Source of the DNA: DASTPP01 sp035762175
Lineage (GTDB): Bacteria > Myxococcota_A > Polyangia > Polyangiales > Polyangiaceae
Direction of reading: 5' to 3'
DNA: 6,598 nucleotides
NCBI GenBank assembly: GCA_035762175.1
Contig: DASTPP010000355.1
Location: 1-6,598 of the forward strand
In this document: piece by piece, positions 1-4,129 of the stretch
Position numbering within the stretch: the first letter of the stretch is position 1
Layout of the letters: each line of letters starts with the position of its first letter
Made by a program: the position numbers and the translations under genes
The notes under the pieces: generated by a model
What the model saw: the letters and a program-made list of their open reading frames with translations, nothing else
The model's database searches: none
Told to the model about the DNA's origin: nothing

Positions 1-389
1 GACAGGGCCCCGCCGTGCCCGGCCGGCCCTCCGGCCGCCCCGCCCTCGCCGGCCCCCGCGCCGCCCTGCCCGGCGTCGCTGCCGGCGGCACCACCGCGCC
101 CGGCGTCGCCGCCGCCGGCACCACCACGTCCCGCGCCGCCGCCGCTGACACCGCCCCGCCCAGCGTCGCTGCCGCCGGCACCGCCGCGGCCGGCGTTGGC
201 GGCCCCGCCGGCCGCGCCGCCGCCGGGCCCGCCCGGCTCTTCGTCGTCGGGCCCGCACCCGAACGCGAGCACCACCGTTGCCGAGGCCATCGCCGCGCGC
301 ACGATTGCAGTCGCCGCGAGCCGACAACGCCCGCGGGGCCGACCCGGGCCTGATCGTGTGGGCAGCCCTCGTGGTTTCTCCAATTGCAT
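1..389 (-). CDS. Predicted Gly-rich lipoprotein, N-terminal part (runs off left edge)
   Basis: Reading the minus strand from the ATG at 389 gives 129 codons with no stop, open at the window edge, so the C-terminus is missing. The product has a basic N-region (several Arg and Lys in residues 5-31), a hydrophobic stretch (about residues 32-43) and LAFGC with Cys45. That is a type II signal sequence with a slightly atypical lipobox (Phe at -2). It is followed by an acidic patch (PDDEE) and then a Gly/Ala-rich linker of about 80 residues built on a decapeptide of the form GRGGAGGSDA. Proteins of this design usually carry a secreted domain after the linker, which lies outside the window. An upstream in-frame ATG at 395 exists, but AAGGGG at 403-398 lies 8 nt before 389 and only 2 nt before 395, so 389 is preferred. 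The start context GGTGATGACCATG is identical to that of the lipoprotein at 4122. The function is unknown; an envelope-anchored surface protein is inferred. Confidence 0.72.
   Translation of the reverse strand, partial: MQLEKPRGLPTRSGPGRPRGRCRLAATAIVRAAMASATVVLAFGCGPDDEEPGGPGGGAAGGAANAGRGGAGGSDAGRGGVSGGGAGRGGAGGGDAGRGGAAGSDAGQGGAGAGEGGAAGGPAGHGGAL
71..190. repeat. 30-bp tandem repeat encoding decapeptide linker
   Basis: Four consecutive 30-bp units (71-100, 101-130, 131-160, 161-190) align without gaps. Units 1, 2 and 4 are close to each other and unit 3 is more diverged. Degenerate flanking units can be seen at 41-70 and 191-220. The period is a multiple of three, so copy-number changes keep the frame of the minus-strand lipoprotein and lengthen or shorten its linker by ten residues each (G-R/Q-G-G-A/V-x-G-x-x-A/G). 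Such arrays can expand and contract by slipped-strand events; variation here is inferred, not seen. Confidence 0.75.
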
Positions 390-471
390 GGTCATCACCC
401 CTTGGCGCGTTGCGGCCTACCGCACAGAGTGTCGTTCAAGCCTCATGCCGCGGGGCCGGTGCTGCCCGAAC

Positions 472-627
472 ATGGCGCCAACGTCGGACAAGAACCTGCT
501 CGGCCGCGCCGAAGAGCTCAGACGCCTTTCGCCGCTGGTGGGGCAGATTGCCCCGCCGCCCACTCGCACGGTTCGAGACGAGCGATCGTTGGTCGGGCGG
601 GCGCTGACGGGTGAGCACAAGGCCTAG
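472..627 (+). CDS. Doubtful small ORF, 51 aa, hypothetical
   Basis: An ATG-to-TAG reading frame encodes a hydrophilic peptide beginning MAPTSDKNLLGRAEELRRL. By hand count, third codon positions are about 80% G/C, first about 73% and second about 55%, the order expected of a coding frame in a high-GC genome. Against it, there is no Shine-Dalgarno sequence before 472 or before the alternative in-frame ATG at 445. The frame also stays open a long way upstream into sequence that is antisense to the lipoprotein, which weakens the signal. I do not recognise the peptide. It could be a small gene, a decayed fragment or chance. Confidence 0.22.
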   Translation: MAPTSDKNLLGRAEELRRLSPLVGQIAPPPTRTVRDERSLVGRALTGEHKA

Positions 628-649
628 GCCCGCCTTGGGCCTCGTCAGC
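603..649. other. Two-part hairpin upstream of hotdog gene
   Basis: GCTGACG (603-609) is the exact reverse complement of CGTCAGC (643-649). Directly inside its 3' arm, AGGCCC (626-631) pairs with GGGCCT (637-642) around a 5-nt loop. The stems could stack, leaving the 16 nt at 610-625 unpaired. No U-tract follows. It ends 36 nt before the ATG at 686, so it could be a leader structure of the hotdog operon or a weak terminator for upstream transcription. Confidence 0.35.
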
Positions 650-685
650 CGGCCGCGCCGGGGCTAGAAGGGCGCCCGCACGACG

Positions 686-1198
686 ATGCCGCCCCCCGAG
701 ATGCCCCTGCCCGGCCCCTTCGACCCGCGGTTTCTCGACGACCTGCCGTACGACCCCGAGGCCCTCTTTCTCGATCGCATCGAGTCGGTCGACCGAGCCC
801 GGAGCGAGATCGTCTGCCGCATGCCCACCGACCGGCCGCTGCCGCTCACCGCCTCGCAGCGGGCCCACGAGGTGCGCCACCCCCGCCACGTCGCCGGCGC
901 CTTGATGGTGCACGTCACCGGCATGCTCGGCTTCGTGCACGCCTACCACCTCGAGGGGCTGCGCCACGCCGAGGGCTGGGTCGGCTACGGCACGCATATC
1001 CACCAGGCGACGTTCCGAAAGCTGGTGCCGCCCGGCAGCCCCCTGCTCTGCGCCTGCCGCCAGGTGAAGGTCCGCCGCGGCAAAGAGCGCTTTTTCTCGA
1101 CGTACGCGTTCGCGTTCCATCACGAAGGCGAGCTCGTGTACGAGAGCGAGCAGAGCGCGATGTGGCTCCGGCCCGAGGCCAAGGGGGCGCCGCGGTGA
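686..1198 (+). CDS. Hotdog-fold acyl-thioester protein (FabZ-like dehydratase or FcoT-like thioesterase)
   Basis: 170 aa, close to the size of a single hotdog domain plus a short N-terminal extension, cytoplasmic, no signal peptide. Features that fit the fold: LFLDRIESVD (27-36) resembles the LLDRI opening of FabZ-type dehydratases. A His-rich segment HEVRHPRHVAGALM (61-74) sits where FabZ has its catalytic His and the start of the central helix. ATFRKLVPPGSPL (108-120) matches the RFRRPVxPGDxL strand motif. The C-terminal strand ends in GELVYESEQSAMW. Such proteins act on acyl-ACP or acyl-CoA thioesters. The FabZ Glu/Asp in the helix appears to be replaced (His76 by my alignment), and the Pro-Gly after the His motif is absent. 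Dehydratase activity is therefore uncertain, and a thioesterase such as FcoT is an alternative. AGAAGGG at 666-672 lies 13 nt from the ATG, a long spacing; the ATG at 701 is an alternative start. The next gene overlaps its stop by 4 nt. Confidence 0.75.
   Translation: MPPPEMPLPGPFDPRFLDDLPYDPEALFLDRIESVDRARSEIVCRMPTDRPLPLTASQRAHEVRHPRHVAGALMVHVTGMLGFVHAYHLEGLRHAEGWVGYGTHIHQATFRKLVPPGSPLLCACRQVKVRRGKERFFSTYAFAFHHEGELVYESEQSAMWLRPEAKGAPR
1181..1187 (+). promoter_or_regulatory. Ribosome binding site for the coupled GTG start at 1195
   Basis: AAGGGGG lies inside the end of the hotdog gene, 7 nt before GTG 1195. This decides the start of the downstream gene. Earlier in-frame starts such as ATG 1162 have no comparable site and would give a longer overlap. 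Confidence 0.6.
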
Positions 1199-2253
1199 GC
1201 CGGGCGGCGGGCGAGCGGCGCGCGGGCGGCGACGGGCTCGCGTGGACGCGCGCCCAACGCAAGCGGCTGCGCGGGCCGCTGCACCCGCACCCGCTCGATC
1301 CGCCCGGCCGGCCCCCCTCCGGCGAGGCGTGCTGGCAGGCGCTCGTCGAGCGCTATCGCGGAGAGGCGCCGTGGCGGCAGCGCGGGAACGAGGGCCCCAC
1401 CGAGGCGATCCGCGCGTCCGACGCGCGCGTTCGTGCGAGCCTCGAGGCGGGCGAGGCGCCGGGCGAGCTCGCGGCGGGCGACGAGTTCGTCCGCGCGGCG
1501 ATCGCGCTCTACGACCACCTCAACGGCGCGCCGCCGCCCGACGGGAGGGTCGAGCGCGCGCTCGTCGGCTTCTGGGTGGGCGCGGCCGGGCTCCCCTTCG
1601 CGATCGAGATGCTCGCCGGCGAGGCGGGCTTCGCCACCAGCGGGGTCTATTCGCCGATGACGTACTTCCGGCTCGATCTTCTGGCGCCGACCGCCAACGC
1701 GGGCGCGTTTCGCGTGCAGTCCGAGATCTTCTGGTGCGCGCTGCGGGCCCACGTCGTGGCGCTCCCCGAGGGCGACGCGCGGTACGCGGCCGCGCTCGAA
1801 GCGGCCGAGGCGGCGTGGGCGCGCGGCGGCGACGCCACGCGCGTGGGGTGCGCGCTCGCGTTTCCGCGCGAGCCCCGGTGGGCCGCCGAGGTCGCGACCG
1901 ACGCCCTCGCGCGCCCCGCGCGCGGCGACTTCTGGTGGGCCAGCAAGCGGTGCTGCGTGCTCGCCTCGCTCGCCGACCTCGCGATCGCCGACGAGTTCAC
2001 CGCGGCCCTGGCGCAGCCGCCCGGGTCCTGGGCGCACCTCGTCGCCGACTATGCCCTCGATCTGGTCGACGTGCTCGGCGCGCGCGCCGCGGGGCCGCTC
2101 GCGACGGTGCTCGCGAGCGCGGGGCTCGCGCCGGCGCGCCGTGCGCTCGCGGCCGCGCTGGTGCTAGCGAGCCCCGAGAGCGCGCGCGCGACGGCCGCGC
2201 GCCTCGCCGCGGGCCCGGCGCACGCTGCGCTCACGGCGGCGCTCGCCAAGTAG
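1195..2253 (+). CDS. Hypothetical helix-rich protein translationally coupled to the hotdog protein
   Basis: 352 aa from the GTG at 1195, whose last two bases form part of the TGA of the hotdog gene (GTGA overlap); a purine-rich ribosome binding site lies 7 nt upstream. I do not recognise the family. Residues 1-50 are basic and Pro/Gly-rich, probably disordered. From about residue 80 on, the sequence reads as successive Ala/Leu-rich helices with aromatic-rich turns (GFWVGAAGLPF, MTYFRLDLL, IFWCALRAHVV, GDFWWASKRCC). The C-terminal 110 residues (AADYALDLVDV-like and TARLAAGPAHAAL-like segments) resemble repeating helix pairs, as in HEAT/ARM-like scaffolds. No signal peptide, transmembrane segment, nucleotide-binding loop or metal-binding cluster was seen, so a cytoplasmic protein is likely. 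The tight overlap implies production in fixed ratio with the hotdog protein and possibly a physical complex. Helical-repeat assignment is an inference from composition only. Confidence 0.8.
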   Translation: MSRAAGERRAGGDGLAWTRAQRKRLRGPLHPHPLDPPGRPPSGEACWQALVERYRGEAPWRQRGNEGPTEAIRASDARVRASLEAGEAPGELAAGDEFVRAAIALYDHLNGAPPPDGRVERALVGFWVGAAGLPFAIEMLAGEAGFATSGVYSPMTYFRLDLLAPTANAGAFRVQSEIFWCALRAHVVALPEGDARYAAALEAAEAAWARGGDATRVGCALAFPREPRWAAEVATDALARPARGDFWWASKRCCVLASLADLAIADEFTAALAQPPGSWAHLVADYALDLVDVLGARAAGPLATVLASAGLAPARRALAAALVLASPESARATAARLAAGPAHAALTAALAK

Positions 2254-2382
2254 CACGGCTCGGCGTTCTGACCGGCGTGCCGGCGCGGGCGAAGACGCCC
2301 CCGGCCGCGGCGGCCCCGGCATGCGTCGTGCAGCGCTCTTCGACGACACGATTGCGCGCACACCTTTTTCGTAAACCCCGGG

Positions 2383-2410
2383 TTGCCTTCTATCGTCAAC
2401 CCACTATACT
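2383..2410 (+). promoter_or_regulatory. Sigma70-like promoter without an obvious gene
   Basis: TTGCCT (2383-2388, 4 of 6 to the -35 consensus), a 16-nt spacer, and TATACT (2405-2410, 5 of 6 to the -10 consensus). It sits in one of the least GC-rich stretches of the window. It points rightward into about 600 bp with no supported ORF and then into the back of a minus-strand gene. Transcription from it would yield a noncoding RNA or a transcript antisense to the gene at 3003-3536. Matches of this quality also arise by chance. Confidence 0.35.
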
Positions 2411-2653
2411 TCTGTTCAGGCGGCGCGCCCTCGCATCTGGCGGGGCGGCCCTTCGTCGCCGGCCCATAGCGGCTCTCGCATCGGCCGCGAACCGACGCGA
2501 GAACCTGGGCCTCACCCGTTACAGAACAACGGTCGTTGCTTTTGACCCGCCCGGCGCCGCCTTTCGACGACTGAAGGGCCTGGCCGGGGCGCTCGCCTCG
2601 CATCGATGACGATGCCCTGGGCCACCGGGGCGCTCGGGCGAGAGCGAGCTGCC

Positions 2654-2692
2654 CGTTCGTAGACGAACGACGCCGGGCGCGAGCGCGCGCTC
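2654..2692. other. Short hairpin plus 12-nt palindrome
   Basis: CGTTCG (2654-2659) pairs with CGAACG (2664-2669) around the loop TAGA. Just downstream, GAGCGCGCGCTC (2681-2692) is a perfect palindrome. Both lie next to the leftward copy of the composite palindromic element and may belong to the same hairpin cluster. Confidence 0.4.
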
Positions 2693-2703
2693 CTACACGC
2701 GGC

Positions 2704-2774
2704 GCCCCCGGCGGAAGCCGGGGGCAGCGAACGCCCGCGGAAACGGCGTGCAAAGCCCTGCCGGAGGCAGGGCT
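2704..2774 (-). repeat. Composite palindromic element, copy 1 (minus orientation)
   Basis: Read on the minus strand from 2774: a hairpin with 9-bp perfect arms AGCCCTGCC/GGCAGGGCT and the loop TCC, then TTGC, a short spacer, and a 35-nt conserved block (2738 down to 2704). That block ends in a second hairpin with 9-bp perfect arms GCCCCCGGC/GCCGGGGGC and the loop TTCC. The 35-nt block is 34/35 identical to the one in copy 2, which is in the opposite orientation. The layout (small, two stems, intergenic, inverted pair between convergent genes) resembles REP/BIME-type elements or small non-autonomous palindromic repeats. No RAYT-type transposase is in the window. Confidence 0.75.
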
Positions 2775-2825
2775 CTCGCGCCGCGCGCCGCGTCGCGCGC
2801 TCGCCCGGAAGCCAACGCCCTTGGG

Positions 2826-2924
2826 AGCCCGGCCCCCGGCGAGGGGGCGGGCTTTGCTCTCCGAATCGGCCCGCTTCCGCGCGGCACGAGCGGGCGTCCG
2901 CTGCCCCCGGCTTCCGCCGGGGGC
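2826..2924 (+). repeat. Composite palindromic element, copy 2 (plus orientation)
   Basis: On the plus strand: a first hairpin at 2826-2853 with arms AGCCCGGCCCCC/GGGGGCGGGCT (11 bp with one bulged G), immediately followed by TTGC as in copy 1. A spacer of roughly 33 nt follows, and then the 35-nt conserved block 2890-2924 ending in the hairpin GCCCCCGGC-TTCC-GCCGGGGGC (2903-2924). The first hairpin has a different stem sequence from that of copy 1 but the same outer AGCCC/GGGCT ends. Structure is therefore kept where sequence is not. The two copies point away from each other with their first hairpins 51 nt apart. Confidence 0.72.
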
Positions 2925-3002
2925 GGCCCGCCGGCCGCGTTTGGCAACGCCCTCGTCGAGCCCGGGGCGGCGCCGGGCGCGCCACGTCCCCCGCCGCCTG
3001 AA

Positions 3003-3536
3003 TCAGACGTCCGCGTCGCCCGGCTCGCCCGGCTCGTCGTCGCCCGCCCGCCCTCGCCGCGACGGGGCGCTTCGCACCGCCGTGATGAGCGACGGGTACG
3101 TCACGGCCACGTCTTCGCTACGCCGGAAGGCAAACTGCCCCGCCACCCGGTGCTCGTCGTACGTGCGCAGCAGCCGTGTCACCGCCCGCTGAGCTTCGAC
3201 CCGCCCCACCTGCGGCTGCTGCCGCGTGTACCAGACGGTCTGGGCCACGTCGGGCATCGTCTCGAGCACGTCGACGTCATAAAGCCCCGCCACCGACAAC
3301 CGCTCGAACACCGCCCGCCGCGCCGGCACCCGATCGCGCACCGCCACGCTGTACGCAATCGCGGCCGCCCGCTGCGGGTCGACGCGAACCTTGATCAGCT
3401 CGGCGGGCTTCAACGCGAGCAGCCTGGGCTGCATCGCCTCGAAGGCCCCCCTCGCCTCGCCCGCGTCGATGCCCGGCGACGCCCGGCTCGGCTGCAGCAA
3501 CATCTCGTGAGCTATCGGTTTACTTCGATCGTCCAT
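3003..3536 (-). CDS. Hypothetical protein, 177 aa, acidic tail
   Basis: The start MDDRSKPIAH at 3536 is chosen because AGGGAGGT lies 7 nt upstream, the best ribosome binding site in the window; the frame stays open upstream to 3674 but without such a site. The family is not recognised. Residues 1-35 are polar and probably disordered. Residues 36-110 contain the most ordered-looking part: RLLALKPAELIKVRVDPQRAAA style helix-strand-helix, then a DVDVLETMPDVAQTVWYTRQQ helix with three aromatic or Trp/Tyr positions. Residues 110-160 are Arg-rich and helical. The last 15 residues are acidic (DDEPGEPGDADV). No signal peptide, transmembrane segment or cysteine is present, so it is cytoplasmic by appearance. 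It is monocistronic within the window and convergent with the 1195-2253 gene. Third codon positions are GC-rich as in the other real genes. Confidence 0.8.
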   Translation of the reverse strand: MDDRSKPIAHEMLLQPSRASPGIDAGEARGAFEAMQPRLLALKPAELIKVRVDPQRAAAIAYSVAVRDRVPARRAVFERLSVAGLYDVDVLETMPDVAQTVWYTRQQPQVGRVEAQRAVTRLLRTYDEHRVAGQFAFRRSEDVAVTYPSLITAVRSAPSRRGRAGDDEPGEPGDADV

Positions 3537-3543
3537 GGCCAGA

Positions 3544-3551
3544 ACCTCCCT
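3544..3551 (-). promoter_or_regulatory. Strong Shine-Dalgarno deciding the start at 3536
   Basis: AGGGAGGT on the minus strand, 7 nt from the ATG, contains GGAGG complementary to the 16S rRNA 3' end. It excludes the longer open frame that begins at 3674. Confidence 0.8.
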
Positions 3552-3626
3552 TTCGTGAGGTGTGAAGGCGACCACTCGCCCGTCACAAAGGTCTGCTCGG
3601 CCAACCCCCCGACCCAGTTGCGCGAC

Positions 3627-3651
3627 AAAAAAACGATGGGCCGATTTTTTT
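3627..3651. other. A7/T7 inverted island
   Basis: A7 (3627-3633) and T7 (3645-3651) flank CGATGGGCCGA. The two tracts, with the adjoining CG dinucleotides, form an imperfect inverted repeat with one bulged A. Seven-base A or T tracts occur nowhere else in the window. Possible roles are an UP-type element or bent DNA upstream of the minus-strand gene, a nucleoid-protein site, or a bidirectional terminator. The GC part of the stem is too short for a good intrinsic terminator. Confidence 0.4.
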
Positions 3652-3682
3652 CTCCGCCGCCCCAGAACCTGCAACCCTGCCC

Positions 3683-3709
3683 GGCCGACGTTCGGGAAAC
3701 GTGACGGCC
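3683..3709. promoter_or_regulatory. Interrupted inverted repeat, possible operator
   Basis: GGCCGACGTT (3683-3692) and AACGT-GA-CGGCC (3698-3709) form 10-bp arms with a 2-nt bulge around CGGGA. The inner core ACGTT-N5-AACGT is a perfect dyad of the size bound by dimeric regulators. It lies about 150 bp upstream of the minus-strand start at 3536. The 3' arm overlaps the next hairpin, so as RNA the two would be mutually exclusive. Confidence 0.3.
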
Positions 3710-3737
3710 CCCCCGGCCGAAGCCCCGGCGGGGGCCG
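3705..3737. other. Long GC hairpin
   Basis: CGGCCCCCCCGG (3705-3716) pairs with CCGG-c-GGGGGCCG (3725-3737, one bulged C) around an 8-nt loop. It shares five bases with the 3' arm of the preceding inverted repeat. There is no U-tract on either side. Confidence 0.4.
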
Positions 3738-3778
3738 GGCCAGGCGCGATCGACTCGCCCGAGTAACCCCGAGGGAGG

Positions 3779-3830
3779 GCCCCCTGGGGGCGCCCTACTC
3801 AACCGTGTACCAAGGGGGCAGGGTACCCTG
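3779..3830. other. Two perfect palindromes in G/C runs
   Basis: GCCCCCTGGGGGC (3779-3791) is a perfect odd palindrome and CAGGGTACCCTG (3819-3830) a perfect even one. They are about 40 bp apart center to center. Both lie upstream of the small ORF at 3851 in a stretch full of homopolymeric G and C runs. They could be protein binding sites or simple by-products of G/C-run sequence. Confidence 0.25.
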
Positions 3831-3850
3831 GGGGGGTTGTAATCAGCTCG

Positions 3851-4129
3851 ATGCGCTTCAACGGCAAGGGCGCGCGAGAGAACGGGGCCAACGACCGAGA
3901 GCTCGCCGACGGCGACCCCTCGGCGCCCGACTTCGGCCCGAGGCTCGCGGCCGCCGTCGTCGACCTCGCCGCGTTCGGACCGCACCTCGTGGCCTGCTCC
4001 GGCGTGGGCTCGGGGCCGGGCCCCGCGAGCGGCCGACCGAAAAAGAACGGCCGGTCGGGTCATAATGTCGGGCCCCTGCCGCCATCACACCAAGAGCGTT
4101 CACGCTTGAAAGGTGATGACCATGCGTAA
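3851..4129 (+). CDS. Possible small gene or gene remnant, 92 aa
   Basis: From ATG 3851 to about 4035 the frame has nearly all third positions G or C (only three exceptions in the first ~60 codons by hand count), with first positions intermediate and second lowest. This is the pattern of real coding sequence here. The peptide contains a plausible folded segment (PDFGPRLAAAVVDLAAFGPHL). After about codon 62 the pattern vanishes: codons such as AAA, GGT, CAT, AAT appear, and the frame runs through the lipoprotein leader to a TAA at 4127-4129, overlapping ATG 4122. No Shine-Dalgarno precedes 3851. The simplest reading is the decayed 5' part of a gene whose rest was lost. A genuine small protein or chance are alternatives. 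No family was recognised. Confidence 0.3.
   Translation: MRFNGKGARENGANDRELADGDPSAPDFGPRLAAAVVDLAAFGPHLVACSGVGSGPGPASGRPKKNGRSGHNVGPLPPSHQERSRLKGDDHA
4033..4058 (+). other. Leader hairpin with an alternative pairing
   Basis: CCGACCG (4033-4039) pairs with CGGTCGG (4052-4058). Overlapping it, GGCCG (4031-4035) can instead pair with CGGCC (4048-4052). The two stems are mutually exclusive. Just downstream is CATAAT (4061-4066), a 5/6 match to a -10 box, but without a recognisable -35 at the right distance. Confidence 0.25.
4083..4118 (+). promoter_or_regulatory. Leader stem that could mask the lipoprotein ribosome binding site
   Basis: CATCAC (4083-4088) is the exact reverse complement of GTGATG (4113-4118), which overlaps the end of AAAGGTGA, the ribosome binding site of ATG 4122. 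A small inner stem AGCG/CGCT (4095-4098 and 4103-4106, loop TTCA) lies between. If formed in the mRNA the stem would hide the Shine-Dalgarno end and the upstream ATG at 4116. At 6 bp it is modest. Confidence 0.3.

Larger units (their letters stand above)
390..685. other. Divergent intergenic region between lipoprotein and hotdog gene
   Basis: This 296-bp spacer separates the minus-strand lipoprotein from the plus-strand pair and must hold the promoter of at least one of them. I found no convincing -35/-10 pair. It is less extreme in GC than the neighbouring genes. It contains a doubtful 51-aa ORF (472-627) and a structured stretch at 603-649. AAGGGG at 403-398 on the minus strand is the ribosome binding site of the lipoprotein. 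Confidence 0.6.
2254..3002. other. Long convergent intergenic region with promoter and hairpin cluster
   Basis: A 749-bp gap lies between two genes that point toward each other. The left part (about 2330-2560) has less extreme GC content than the genes and holds the promoter-like pair at 2383-2410. The right part (about 2650-2930) is dominated by hairpins: CGTTCG/CGAACG at 2654-2669, the 12-nt palindrome GAGCGCGCGCTC at 2681-2692, and two inverted copies of a composite palindromic element. Long open frames cross the region on both strands, but none has a start with a ribosome binding site or consistent third-position GC. I call no protein gene here. Gene ends close to the left edge show only a small hairpin (CCGG-CGTG-CCGG, 2272-2283). 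Confidence 0.6.
3537..4121. other. Divergent intergenic region, 585 bp, rich in inverted repeats
   Basis: It separates the minus-strand gene at 3003-3536 from the plus-strand lipoprotein at 4122 and must hold promoters for both; I could not assign clear -35/-10 pairs. From left to right it holds the strong minus-strand ribosome binding site, an A7/T7 island (3627-3651), two overlapping hairpins (3683-3737), two perfect palindromes in G/C runs (3779-3791 and 3819-3830), and a stretch with partial coding signature (3851 to about 4035). Last comes the 5' leader of the lipoprotein. Confidence 0.6.

Noticed and set aside
71..190. CRISPR-like array because of regular 30-bp periodicity
   Set aside because: Units are directly adjacent with no unique spacers, the period is a multiple of three, and the array lies within the coding frame of a lipoprotein linker.
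518..1123. Minus-strand frame of 201 codons opposite the hotdog gene
   Set aside because: The plus strand carries recognisable hotdog-fold motifs and a coupled downstream gene; the antisense frame is dominated by Ala, Gly, Arg and Val without motifs.
1120..2037. Long minus-strand open frame opposite the 1195-2253 gene
   Set aside because: It is Arg/Gly/Pro-rich shadow sequence, has no ribosome binding site, and lies opposite a frame with typical codon usage and a coupled start.
1242..2609. Plus-strand Arg-rich frame that runs beyond 2253 and looks more protein-like near 2500-2609
   Set aside because: Its first kilobase is the shadow of the 1195-2253 gene, and no usable start codon in this frame follows the promoter-like site at 2383-2410. 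Third-position GC in the tail is only about 70%.
2748..3704. Plus-strand 318-codon frame through the hairpin cluster and opposite the 177-aa gene
   Set aside because: It crosses palindromic repeats and an antisense gene with a strong ribosome binding site, and its composition is Pro/Arg/His-rich with no motif.
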